Part shown: one piece after another, positions 23,601-35,424 of the stretch
How positions within the stretch are numbered: position 1 is the stretch's first letter
Layout: every line of letters starts with the position of its first letter
NCBI RefSeq assembly: GCF_028009165.1
Contig: NC_079241.1
Location: 6,448,001-6,512,000 of the forward strand
Source: Akanthomyces muscarius
Taxonomy: Eukaryota; Ascomycota; Sordariomycetes; Hypocreales; Cordycipitaceae
DNA length: 64,000 bases
Direction of reading: 5' to 3'
Made by a program: the position numbers and the translations under genes
The notes under the pieces: generated by a model
The model's input: only the letters and a program-made list of their open reading frames with translations
Database searches by the model: none
What the model was told of the DNA's origin: nothing

Positions 23601-25362
23601 ATTGCGGCCGGGCATCTTGTCAGTCGAGGCTGCGGTCCTGAACTGGAGTATTGTGAAGATCGGGCGACGGGCATGCCATGCCTGTGTGTTTATACGCACA
23701 TGGGCCGCTAAGGAACATGTGCAAAGAAGAGGGGGCCAACGTGCGGGCCTATCACGTCTGCGACAAATCAAGCACTTGACATGAATCCCAGCAGGAACTG
23801 GAAGGTGCAGCCTGTCGCCTGTTTCTTGGCCAATATTATTAGCAGGCATCCTTTCCAGGTTTTTTCTTCAGCGACCGCTGATCGTGGTTCCGAACGTCGC
23901 CGGCAGGGTTTCCAGCAAACAGTCGTGAAACAGTCCGTGTGTCGGGGTTTTGTGCACCGCCATGGAACGCTGCGGTGCCGATTCAAGCAGCGGATGGAAG
24001 CAATTGACAGAATAGGGTTATGTGGGCGATTGTGCGACTGTTGTAGGCTGCTCAAACACAGCTGCGAACATGCGAACAGGAGCGATGGCACCAAGATGAC
24101 GCGAGACCCGCCGCAAAGATCTAGTTATTTGCGATGACGGTGAGGATGCAGTCACTTTTTTTTTTTTTGGCGACTTGCCTGCCGGGAGTTTGTGTCGCTT
24201 CATTGTCTTTTGTGCATTGTCTTGTCGCTTTACGCCATCTCGCACCGCACGGCATGCAGATTGGAAGCGGAGGAGCTTCTGCAAGGCATGACATGGTGAC
24301 ACCACCACGACCAAGACACGCAGCAGACTGCATGCAAAGCGATGCAAAGCACTCCAAGCTCTCCGCTGCCGGGCATTCCCACCAACTTGCCGCGGCCGAG
24401 CTGCGAGCGTGCTAGACCTGAAGCGGCATCGCGCTGGCTTGCTGGAGGTGGTTTTAGTGGCTTGAGCCCTGCAGATGATGGATGATGGGCCAGACAGCTG
24501 CAGCCAAACAACGGCGCCCATCAAGGTCGCACAGGAGTAGCGTGTCTGGACCCCTGTCCGATATGTCAAAGGGAACGCCTTGGCCGTGGTCTTACCAAGA
24601 TGGCTGCTTTGCGAGGTTGCTGCTGACTCGGAGGGCAATGCAGAGGTGCGTCGGGATGATGCTAAATTGGGGAGGTGCTGCAGCGACCGACGAACGAGAA
24701 AGGGCCAAGATGATGAGCGATGCGGGGTTCGCGCTGCGCATAAACAGAGCTGCAGAGGTCACGCTGGGATAAGGTCTGGGCGAGAGAGAGAAAATCTGGA
24801 TAACCCTCCCTAGCAAGAGCCGAGCCGATGCCGACGAGCACGAATCAGGGCATCGCTCTTAGTGAGTTTTGGCCTGCGAAAGCCCCTGCATCTCGCTTTT
24901 TTCTTCCTGTTGATGCTGTAAAAAAAAAAAAACGAGAGAATTTAAATAAATAAAAAAGAACCCGCCGCAGCGTCCAAGCGCTTGACAGCCAAGACCCTTC
25001 AGCGGGGGCGAGGCAGCCAGCCGAACGCAGCCATCTTACTTTCCACTGTTACTACCGACAGCCAAGCACAAATAATCGCTCGGCGTTCCCTCCCCCATTG
25101 TCAATTCAAACTCAATCATATTGAGTTCCATCGTCAAAGGCCTCATTGACACGGCGCGCCATCACTGCGACGGCGCCTCTGCGGATCTAGTTTCCTCGGC
25201 TCAATACTTTTTTTGCGGGTTTGCATCTTTACCTCGTGGGCCACTTCCGATTCGCGCCTTGTTTAGCTCCGTCAAACACCCCGTTCGTCTCTGCGCGCGC
25301 GCGTGTGTCTCTCTCTATTCAGCATCGCCCTTTTGACCACAAGACCCATCACCAGTCAAATC
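17614..25362. other. 7.7-kb stretch without a supported protein gene
   Basis: Flanked by the 5' ends of the disordered-protein gene (-) and the CDF transporter gene (+). All open frames are short, lack domain resemblance, and do not join across plausible introns into a convincing protein. Visible structure: a GC-rich Ala/Gly-type stretch near 18840-19030 with GGCCAGGC repeats, a GCCAGCCAGCCAGCC run near 19360, the palindrome ACCTACCTAGGTAGGT at 19874-19889, a GTACCTACC variant at 20339, CT-rich tracts near 21125-21145, and an A-rich run near 24920-24933. It may hold long promoters, long leaders or noncoding RNAs. Confidence 0.55.
19874..19889. repeat. Palindrome ACCTACCTAGGTAGGT
   Basis: A perfect 16-bp self-complementary sequence embedded in ACCTACCTACCTAGGTAGGTAC. 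It has the same half-site as the copies at 7534 and 58805 but in the opposite half-site order. Confidence 0.75.
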
Positions 25363-27610
25363 ATGAGCTCGCCCAGCCCGCGTCCGCCGCAGCATGGCCG
25401 CCGGCCCTCGCTTGTCCAGCAGGAGGACGGTCTCTACCATTCGGCTCTGCACACGCGCACCGGCATGCTCACCTCGATGATGCGCTCCCGCTCCCAGCAG
25501 AGCCTCTCCTCGGCCTGGCGGAACCCATACGCCTCCGACGACGAGGAGCCCGTCCGCGGACGCACCCGCGGCCACCCGCCCGAGGACGATGAGCTCGAGC
25601 GCCTGCTTCACGACGAGAACCGTCTCAGCCAGATTCTCCACGGGCCGCAGAACCGCAGCATGAACCTCATCGGCAAGAGCAACCCCAGATATCGCTGGAA
25701 CTCGTACTGGAAGTCGGACGAGGAGCTGCAGGGCATGTCGGCCAAGCTGTAAGTAACCAAGTCACGCAGCTCTCTCTCCCGCCACACCTCGCGCTGTGCT
25801 ACCACCGGTCGCCCAAATCGGTAGGTTCGCTCTGATCCCATGTCTGACTGACCCCCATCTCTTGTCAGGCGCAAATACTATGAGCGCACAAATGACCTCA
25901 TCCAGCAGTACATGTACATTGACTGCCTGCTCGACTCCACCATCCCCCACGAGCTGCTCAACGAGTACAATGCCGAGCTCGAGGCCTCAGCCTTTCGCGG
26001 CGTCGACATTCCCAACACCATCTCCGAGGAGCCAGACTCGTCGTCGCTGTCGGGTTCCACCACGGACCAATTCAACGGCGGCTTCTCGTACGGCTCGACA
26101 AACACGCTGCCCCCCTTGCCGTCTTCCGAGAGCGTCAACAAGACGCCGCCGCTGCCTGCCAAACGCACGCCCAAGGACATCTTCCGCTCCTCCGAGAACC
26201 TGACTATGCTCCCGCAGAACCAGGCAGCCGAAGAAGAGGAAGACATCCGGCGCAGCATTGCCGACGAGAGACGGCCCTTGCTGCACCCCAACTCCAAGGA
26301 TCTTGAAAATGGCCCGCGGCCTCTGCTCCCCTGGCTCGAAGACGGCGAAGTTGACAGCAACGATCCCGTCGTCACCCTCGCCATCTACATCAATCTCATT
26401 GCCAACGTTGTGCTGCTCGTCGGCAAAATCCTTGTCATCATCTCAGTCCCCTCCATGTCTGTCCTGGCCTCTCTGGTTGACGCCGTCTTGGACTTTTTGA
26501 GTACTGCAATCGTTTGGACCACGACCCGCCTCATTGCTTCTAGCTCCAGCGACGTCGACCGATACCCTGTCGGACGCACTCGGTAAGATTATGATTCTTC
26601 CCTCGACACGCCATGTCACCGCCTCTCTTGCTTGCTTCTTGCGCCTTTTTTCACGCTACCGACTGGGGATCGTGATATCGCGATATTACGCCTGTCTCCG
26701 GCGCTGACCCCACCAGCTAGTGTCACACGCTGTTAGACAATTCCTACCTAGAGCCAACGCTAACAACCCCTGCCTCATATTAGCCTCGAGCCTTTGGGAG
26801 TCCTCGTCTTTTCCGTCATCATGGTCACCTCGTTCTGTCAGGTTGCTCTGCAATGTATCCAGCGTCTCATGGGCACAGAGCATGAAGTGATTGAGCTCGG
26901 TGTGCCGGCCATTGCCATCATGGCCGGTACCGTCATAATCAAAGGTGCATGCTGGGTATGGTGTCGCTTGGTCAAGAATTCGAGCGTCAGAGCTCTGTAA
27001 GTTGCATGATACCAGCCCCTTGTCTTTCATCAGCCTTGCTTTTGATCGAAACCGGCATTAACAATCCACAGTGCTGAAGACGCCAAGACGGATGTGATTT
27101 TCAACATTGGATCCATTCTGTTCCCCATTGGTACGTAATCAAACTACAGCAGTGGAGGAAGGAAAAACCCCGAGATAACCCAGCCTACTGACACACACCA
27201 CTTCAGTCGGTTTCTATGGCAAGGTCTGGTGGCTCGACGCCACCGGCGGTCTGCTCCTGTCCCTCGTCGTCGTCCTCACCTGGAGCCAGACGTCGGCCCA
27301 CCACGTCCGCAACCTGACGGGCTTCGGCGCCGAGCCCGACGAGCGCAACCTGCTGCTGTACCTGACAATGCGCTTCGCCACCGCCATCCGCAAGATCCAG
27401 AACCTGCGCGCCTACCACGCCGGCGACAAGCTGTTTGTCGAGGTCGACATTGTCCTCTCCGCCATCACCCCGCTCAAGGACTCGCACGACCTCAGCGAGG
27501 TGCTGACGTACTTTCTCGAGTCGGTGCCCATTGTCGACCGCGCGTTTGTGCACGTCGACTACACGAGCTACAATGCGCCCACTCACATGCTGAAACAGTC
27601 TTCGACGTAA
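25363..27610 (+). CDS. Cation diffusion facilitator, Mn2+-type transporter
   Basis: Five exons (25363-25748, 25869-26582, 26784-26996, 27072-27130, 27207-27610) give 591 residues; every junction restores the frame. A long cytosolic N-terminus (about 280 residues) includes an acidic and Ser-rich part and the segment KLRKYYERTNDLIQQYMYID, which resembles the YYER region of plant Mn-CDFs. Six or so membrane spans follow, then a cytosolic cation-efflux C-terminal domain. The metal site shows the Mn-CDF signature DxxxD twice: D333/D337 (VDAVLD) and D441/D445 (EDAKTD). Zn-type members have HxxxD there. Known role: proton-coupled export of Mn2+ into an organelle or out of the cell. A CT-rich promoter (TCTCTCTCTATTC near 25308) precedes the start. 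It converges with STT4. Metal choice is inferred from the motif only. Confidence 0.9.
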
Positions 27611-28060
27611 AATAAATAAAAAGCAGAGATGTTGAACCCAGCTAAACTACTGTAGCGATAGCGACTTGCAATTTTATTTGTTGTTTTGGTTATATTATTA
27701 TTATCTGATCATTCTTGGGACACCCACAATTGGATCTTTCTGGGTGCATAAAAAGCGAGGAGTTGAAAAAGAACAAAAAGAAAAGGTGCTGGCTCTGGCG
27801 TTTTTTTCTCGGATAGCATTCACAGAAATCCCAGTATATAGTCTGGAAAAGAACAAAAGCACTTGAAAAGAACATGAATCATATTGATGAACGATATCTC
27901 GCTTCCAGGTAATAATGAATCGATTTACAAATACTATACTAAGTATACGGAAGAAGGAGCGTATTTGAAACAAGAGGGCTGTAGTAGGCCACTTTTGAAA
28001 GAAAAAAATGTGTAGGCAAGTAAAAGTAATCAAAGGAGGCAGGAGAATAGAATGACACGT
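27611..28060. other. Convergent 3' spacer between the CDF gene and STT4
   Basis: AT-rich 450 bp with an AATAAATAAA stretch right after the CDF stop codon (27609-27621), a plausible poly(A) signal. No coding sequence seen. Confidence 0.65.
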
Positions 28061-31000
28061 CTAGTACGGGATGCCGTTGGTCAGGAGCTGGAACTGATCA
28101 TAGATGCCCGTGCTGTAGCTCGAGTGCGATTTCTTGACCAGGTCGCGCATGAAATCCGCCGCCTCGCGCTCGCTCTTGTCGAGCACGAACCTGTCCTTGA
28201 AGTGGCGGACCGACTCCGGCTTGAAGCACGGCAGGCCGCTGTCCATCATGAGCTCGACGACCTGGGCGAGCTTGTCGCGGTACTGGCGGGCCGCGAGGAA
28301 GGCCTTCACGCAGAGCGCCTCGAACTGGTGGAAGCTCTGGTGGTCGGTGGCGCCGCCCATGACGGCCACCATTTCGCTCGTCAGCTTGAACGGCGCGCGC
28401 TCAAACTTGATGCCGCCCGGCGCAATGTCGAAGCAGAAGCCAAAGTCAATGTGCAGGATGTGGCCCGCGTCGTCAATCATGATGTTGCCGTTGTGGCGAT
28501 CCTTGAACTGCAGCAAAAAGGAAATGACCGAGTAGGCGGCCATCGACTTGACAAAGTTGCTGCGCGCCGCCTGGAAGCGCAGCGAGTCCTCGTTGCCGTA
28601 CTTGGCTTTAAAGTACTCGTACAGCCCGTTGACGGCCTCGCGGCCCACCATGTCGCGCGAGATGGAGTTGGGCAGCACGTCAATCACGCCGCAGCCGGGG
28701 CCCGTCGCCGTCACCCGGTTCGGGAACACGTAGACGTCCAGGCCGACATTGTGGAAGATGCTGCGAAAGGCCGAAATCATCTGCAGCGCGAGCACGTCTT
28801 GGCGCACATCGTCGCCCACCTTGAAAATGGCCGACTGCCACACCTCAATATAGTTTTCCTGCGACTCAGGCACGCCGTCCTGCTGCTTGGCAAGCTGCTG
28901 CTCTTCCTCGAGGTCGGTCGGCGCGTCACCAGGGTGCTTGTTCTTGCGGACGCGAAACGTCGCCATGTACGGCGCCTTGGCGTGACTCTGCAGCGGCTTG
29001 CCCGACTTGCGATCAATGCCAATGACAACGCCCTCGGGGTTGCTGGGAAGGTACACGCCTACTTCGACCTTGATCTTCATCAGCTCTTCCTCAATCTTTT
29101 GCTTCTTCTCGGGCTTGGGGCGCTTGATGTATGGCTTGAGCTTGCCAGAGATGCCAGTGACTTCGTCAAAGAAGGAGAATTCACGCTCGTAAAAGTCGCG
29201 ATCCTCGGGCATGAAGCTGTCCACCATTTTGGTCATGACGGTGTCGAGTGTGGGCTTGATCTCGTCGGGCACCTCCGCATCATCACCCTTGTATGAGTTG
29301 GCCTTCATGTTCCAGATAATCTGGTGGGCAAAGAGCTGCGAAAATTGCGCCGTCTCGAGGATGTAGCGCTCAACATAGCCAAGATTGTCGTGGCGAAGCG
29401 ATTGCACGATCTGAGGCACGTAGAAGAATGTAACATCCACAGAGTGGCTTTCCAAAGAGCGCATGGCGTACTGAATGACGAGAGGGTGGTCTCGGAATGC
29501 AGGCGAGAGAAGAGTCACAGCGGTGATGGGGTTGACGGGCTCCCAGAACAGGAGATACTTGAGCTGGGAGTTGACATCGTCGGGCAGCTGGCCACCGACC
29601 ATCAGCGGTATCGCCTCAGGCTCATCAATGACCTTTTCAGGTGAGGTGAGAATCAAGCGACGAACATCGCTGCGGAGACGAGGGAAGTGGAATCGAGTGG
29701 CCAGCTCAACGGCAATGGCAGGGTCTTGGTACCAAGCCGTTCGCACCAGGGGAAGGAGCGCGTTCTCGGAGGCATTCTTGGAATTGTGGTGGCTTGGGAA
29801 TTGCGTTCCAGAAAGGTTGCGGGGATTAGCCCAAACAACTAGACGCGATTGTTCATTTTCGAGGAGAACTTTCAGCAAGCTATCTTTGCTCTGCAGAGAC
29901 GTAATGTTGCCTACAGTGTGCGATCCAATGTGCGCCACGAGATTCAATGAGGCAATGATATCAGAGAGAAGTCGGATTTCCGTCTTGAGAGAGAGCATGT
30001 TGCTGCCAAACGACCAGCGGGGCGAGTGGCGGAACCAGCTCAGACCAGCAGATAGGATCCGGTCCTTGAGTCTCCATTGGGCGGTAGGACCAATGGTGGT
30101 GCTGTTTCGCAGGACCTTTGTACTGAACAGAATGATCTGGAAGCGGATCTCCCGAGCCATTGGGTGTGGGCTACAGTCCTTAAGTGCGTCAAGTGTAAGG
30201 TCCAGGAGGCGCAAGAAGACTCTCTGGATATCTGGGCTGCCCAGACGAGTGGCATTGAAGTGACTGGTGAAGAATTGCAGCAGGCGGGTGTGAGGGGAGA
30301 GCATGTCGTGCACCTTTTGCTTTTGCTGATTGATCATGTCCCAGTCGCTAGGAGAAAATTCTTGCTTCAAGAAGAAAGGATCGGGATGTTCCAGTGCGGG
30401 GTCAAATAAACCAACACGACGGGAAATGGTAAATTCCCACTGTTGAGCAATAGCATTGAGGAGCTTCGACTCCAGATGAGGATTCTCATTCATGACGCCA
30501 AGCCAGAGGGAAGTGCCGAGCTTGATTGACTGTTTGGTGAAGAGAGCAAATGGGATGCTAACAAGGTAGCGAGCAACCGCAGACTCGTCATGTTCGCTAC
30601 GGCAGAGGAGTGCTGCAGCCCTGCGCATGATATCACGGACTTCGTCGATGGGGGTTGCCTTCTTACTAAGAATGCGAGCCTCCACATGTGCAAGGGCAGT
30701 AGCCGCGTTGGCGCTGTCCACTCCAGAAGACTGGGGGAATGAGGGTCTGCGGTTACTTTGCATGAAGCTCATGAGCTCGGTGCCGCGATCGGGCAGAGTC
30801 TCGCCATATCGATACTCTTGGCGAGTCGTGTACTGCGCAATCAGGTCCGACGCAGAATTGATGCCGTACTCGTTGACCTGGTCGAGAGACTGGAGGCGAT
30901 TGTCGGTATTTGGGATGGCCGAGCCGAGTTCTACGGCAAAAGAGCGACCCAAAGAGATGTGGCCGTAAGTCCCTTCGTCGTCAAATTCGGACAGGTAGGT

Positions 31001-33956
31001 CTGCAGCAAGCCCTTGACATCAAGCGGCGCAAGGTTGATAGCTGCATAAACCCAGGCACGAGCCCTTTGATGCAGATGTTTCAATGTCAGACTACGGAAA
31101 TCGTAGTCATCCGAGAGTCGGACAGTCACGTTACCACGTAGAGACGTAAACGTAGATCGGTGGCCATACATGTCAGTCTCAGCCTCTAGGCAGCTGGACC
31201 ACATGAGAGAAAGCAATTCGAGCAAGGCAAAGAGCGAGGTGCGGTAGCAGAGCGAGGAAGGGACGTCTCGCACGATTTTGTCAGCCGATGCAAAGGCGGC
31301 TTTCTGAACACGCTCAATGCGATGACAGCAACGAGAGAAGATGGTGGCAAGCTGTTTGGCGGCGTACTGCGCCGAGAAAGCAGGCTCCGTACCACTGATG
31401 GTCTTTTTGACATATTTATCGACTACCGCATTGGAGATGCCATCCATGACGCTGCATACCTCTCTCTGCAGCATGCTCCGCTCGGCAAAGTAAGACAGGA
31501 CCTTGGTGCAGTCTCCAGAGTCGGCGCGCAGGATCTCAACGAGATACGCAGAGTGCAGAAAAATGACCTTGCGGTAGCTGAGGCCCTTGATGTCCGAGGC
31601 CTTGCTGGGAATGAGCTCAGTCAGCAGCTTCTTTTGCAGAGACTCTCTCTCGCCGCTATTTCCGCGACGCAAGACGGTGTTGAGCTCAATATCACTTTCG
31701 ACTTGCTCGCCGCGCTGTTCGGCGGCCAGCGGTGGTGAGTGAATGGCAATGATGCGCAGCTCGTTCAAGTATCTTTTGCCTCGCTCCGTCGAGGTGGAGA
31801 AGCCATGAACAACTATGTTAAACCAAGCATCCCGAAGCAGAGCATAGGATTCGTCGTTGTCCAGCGGCCTGGCGGCGAGGTCGTTTGCAGACATGAGCAC
31901 TGCTAACGGGTGAAGCAGTTCCCCAATCTCCTGGGCAGCGAGGTCAACATCAACCTGTTTTGTCTGGCCCTGGGAGTAGGCATCACCAAGAGCAATGATG
32001 CTCTCGAGCAGGTGCTCCCAGTAAATATCAAAGAGCGGCGAATCGCGGCGAAGGTTTGCAGAAATGTGAGTTCGGCCTTTGAAAACAGCCTCAGAAAAGA
32101 AGTCTTTCTTGTCAATGACACCGATGTGGCCGAGTCTGTTGTACATTTTCAAGAGGGAACGGAACTCAAGCTGGCCACCACTGAGAGCCAAGTCGGCGGC
32201 GCCGGAAATGACTTGCACATCTACAGTAGCGTTGACCTTGTCCAGCTTCTGAAGAAGAATAGACTGGGCAAGAGCTGTAATTTGTTCATCCTTGTACGCG
32301 GTGGCAATGCCGCAAATTGCTTGTACGACGTTGCGATATACAATGGCGGCCTCTTCTTCACCATTCATATCGACAGAAATAGAGCTGGCATTGGACTGGC
32401 GGCGCTGATACACAGGATTTAGGCCGTTCTCTCCGTCGACAGACCCGTTGGTGTGGCCGTTAACCAGTCTCTCCTGGGTATCAGGGCTGAGCACGTTGCC
32501 GAGGGAGTAGAGAGTGCTAATGACGGCATCCTTGGACAGTTTCTTCAGCACAAATGCAAGGCTTCTGGAAGCGACAGCGCCGGTGCCGGTGCTAGTGACA
32601 TCCTGGACAATGAAACGAGGCAGCGATCTAATCACAGTCTGGGAGAACGAGGGAGCAATGCGGCTAAGCAGGGCCATGCAGCGCAGGGTAGTCGAGGCGA
32701 GGGTGTCGTCGCTCATCTGCTGAGGATCATCCAGGGTCTGCTGCAGCCAATTCATCATGAGCTCGGGCTCAGCAGCGTCCTCGTTGAGCATGGTGCAGTT
32801 CATGAAAGAAATCATGGCAGCGGACTTGACAGCATAAGCGAGCTTCTGCTGAGAAGGCGAGCCAAGACGAGCAAAGTCGGCGCCAGCCTCAATGTAGTTC
32901 ATCTGGTCAATGGCAAAGTTGGCGTGGAGGTCAATGGATCGCAGGTCAACATCGGCAACAAAGCCGTCAGGCCGAGGCAGAGCGCCGTCATTGTCCATGA
33001 GCACGTCGAGGACGTGCTTCTTGCGCAGCTGCGATCCATCGGTGATCATCAGCGAGGTGCTAGAAAGGACAAGCCACATGAAGCTTCGCTGCAAAAGCAT
33101 GGCGCCAAGAGGACGGCCAGCGGCAGAATAGTGACGCAGGTGACGCTTCCATTCTCGCACGTCGCGGTCGTCGCTGTGAGCGTTGCGGATAGTGGACAGG
33201 GCCGTCTCAACCGCCACCAAGAAGGGCTCAGAGAGCAGCTGCTTGACCTTTTGGATAAGACCCAGTCGACCACCGGCCTTCCAGAAATCGGACTGAGCCG
33301 CGGCAGCGTCCAGGAAGCCGAGAATGGCGACGGCAATGTTGAGAGTGCGGATAGCCTCGTCGATGTTGAGGTTCTCGGGGTCGCCAGTACGAGGGGAGAG
33401 TACGCTTTCGGTTGTTCGGCTGCAGGCATTGGTAAAGGCCCAGATACCGTCTGTGACAGTCTCCTTCAGCTCGTTATAGTTGATTCCCAGGGAGAGAAGT
33501 GCGGCAGTGACGTGGAAGGACAAAGACTCGGTCGGGCAAGGGTTGATTTTGCGAAAGAAGGGCGAGGGAACAAAAGTCTGCGAGTGCGCTTCGAGGACGT
33601 AGGGGATGAGCTGGTAGGAGAGCTTCTGGGCGCTCTGAGCAGACAGAATGCTGGGCGCCGTCTTGCAAAGGGCCAAGAGGACTTCGAATTCGCGGATTGA
33701 CTACATGTGTTAGCCATTGGAGCCGTGTGCAGAATGCAGAATGCAGAATGTTGAGCGGCAGTACCATGGGAATGCGGCCAAGCGAGCCCGTCTGCTTCGA
33801 ATTATATGCGCCATGGTTGTATTCACGGCCGCGACCACTGACGTTGCAGGCTCGGCACAGCCTGTCGAGATCAGACTTGTCAAACGAGGTGTTGGTGGAA
33901 GATGCAGCCAGCGACGCTATCTTGTCGAGCGCTTTCGCGCGAAGGTTGCCCGTCAT
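28061..33956 (-). CDS. STT4: Phosphatidylinositol 4-kinase, type III alpha
   Basis: Two exons, 33956-33765 and 33700-28061, joined across a 64-nt intron (GTACTG donor, GTAG acceptor), give 1943 residues, about the size of yeast Stt4. A long helical N-terminal two-thirds is followed by the PIK accessory region and a C-terminal kinase domain. Catalytic loop DRHNGN falls at about 1798-1803 and HIDFG (DFG-type metal site) at about 1814-1818. DDVRQDVLALQM, also typical of lipid kinases, lies before them. The enzyme makes PI4P from phosphatidylinositol at the plasma membrane, feeding PI(4,5)P2 and wall-integrity signalling. The first exon supplies MTGNLRAKALDKIASLA. The intron contains three tandem copies of GCAGAAT in the plus-strand sense near 33730-33750. 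The gene shares a divergent promoter with proteasome beta-6. The large open frame on the opposite strand at 32453-33700 is a shadow. Confidence 0.95.
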
Positions 33957-34570
33957 GGTGCGTTGCTTGTACCCGGACGCAGCAGCGGGCAGACAATGGC
34001 AGGATGGCAATGGCAAGCGACGAAAAGGAGACCAACGGCCAGGAGAAGCGTCTGCGGAGACGTGCAGATGAATAAAATTGTTGCCGAGGTCACAGGTGCC
34101 AGTATCGACGCCGAGACATGCGTGGCGTTCTACGAGCAGCCAGGGGATGGGATGCTAGCCTCCAACCTAACTAGCGGATTAGCCGTGACAACAGCCTACC
34201 TGGGCCGGGCTGGTCGTTGAAGGCTGGAGCGGACAGAGAGCTTGCCCCAGGTCCTGCCGAGAGTGTGGGGCTTAGTCAGTTTGGGCGTGGCTGGTTGGCT
34301 GGCCGGGAGCTTGCCAGCGCCGGTGTGGCTGGTACGTGTGGCTCGGTGCAGGCAAACGCAGCGAGGACGCACCGTGCTGTGGCAAGGCTCCAGCTTGTAC
34401 GCGTGCGCTAGCCTGAGCAGCCTCAGAGGTGAGCAAGCTCCTCCTGCCTGTCGAACAACGTCCCATCCCATCACCAAGTCATCGATTCAATCCACGCAGC
34501 ACCTCGAACACGGCCGGCCAGCATCGTCTCTAGCTTCAGCAAGCCCCATCATCCGCGCACAACAGTCACA
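33957..34570. promoter_or_regulatory. Divergent promoter between STT4 and the proteasome beta-6 gene
   Basis: The 614 bp between two diverging start codons. GTGGCAAGG at 34378-34386 is a partial match to the proteasome-associated control element GGTGGCAAA, too weak to claim as a site. No other defined element recognised. Confidence 0.5.
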
Positions 34571-35424
34571 ATGGCCATGTTCAGCCAAAACCCGCTCATG
34601 AACGGGCCCAACTATGCCATGTCTGATGTCCCCAGACAAGCTGGCGAGCCGCGCGAGCATCGCTTCAACCCGTACGAGACCCCGGAGCGCGCAGCATCAA
34701 GCTTGCTCGAGCCTTCTCGCTGACTTTTACATGCAGATACACTGACAACGGTGGCTCGACGCTCGGCATCGCCGGCGCCGACTTTGCCATCATGGCCGGC
34801 GACACACGGCACACGAGCGGCTACAGCATCAACTCGCGCATGTCGCCCAAGGTCTTCAAGATTGGCGGCACCAACGCCTCGCAGGACGACGCCACCATTG
34901 TCCTCTCGGTCTGCGGCTTCGCGGCCGACGGCGAGGCGCTCCGCGACCGCCTCGACACCATCTGCAAAATCTACCGCTACCGCCACGGCAAGCCCATGAC
35001 GCTCAACGCCTGCGCCAAGCGCCTCTCGACGATCCTCTACCAGAAGCGCTTCTTCCCCTACTACACGCACGCGCTGCTCGGCGGCCTCGACGAGGAGGGC
35101 ACGGGCGCCATCTACTCATACGACCCCGTCGGCAGCTACGAGCGCGAGCAGTGCCGCGCCGGCGGCGCCGCCGCCAGCCTCATCATGCCCTTCCTCGACA
35201 ACCAGGTCAACTTCCACAACCAGTACATCCCCGGCAGTGGCACCGGCCACAACCTCCGCGAGCGGCCTCGCGAGCCCCTTTCCCGCCCGCAGGTCGAGAC
35301 CATCATCAAGGACGCGTTTGACGGCGCAGCGGAGCGCCACATTGAGGTCGGCGATGCTCTGCAGATGCTCATCGTCTCCAAGAACGGCATTGAGGAGGTG
35401 TTTGTGCCGCTGAAGAAGGATTAA
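34571..35424 (+). CDS. PRE7: 20S proteasome subunit beta-6
   Basis: Exons 34571-34671 and 34737-35424, joined across a 65-nt intron (GTACGA donor, CTGAC branch, GCAG acceptor), give 262 residues. The junction yields HRFNPYTDNGGSTLGIAG, matching the start of the beta-6 core. The subunit is one of the non-catalytic beta subunits of the 20S core: the position of the catalytic N-terminal Thr is held by STLGIAGADFAIMAGDTR without a cleavable Gly-Thr site. Other marks: YYTHALLGGLDEEGTGAIYSYDP and the C-terminal VSKNGIEEVFVPLKKD. The N-terminus carries a short Asn/Pro-rich extension (MAMFSQNPLMNGP). No intron beyond the first; the long second exon is very GC-rich at third positions. Confidence 0.95.

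Noticed and set aside
28052..29296. 414-residue open frame antisense to the STT4 kinase domain
   Set aside because: Composition is His/Leu/Arg-rich as expected for the complement of a GC-rich coding strand, and STT4 on the other strand has clear catalytic motifs.
32453..33700. 415-residue plus-strand frame antisense to the N-terminal part of STT4
   Set aside because: No recognisable domain, and the minus strand continues the STT4 reading frame through the same bases.
34378..34386. Possible proteasome-associated control element before PRE7
   Set aside because: GTGGCAAGG matches GGTGGCAAA only partly; one such hit in 614 bp is not convincing.
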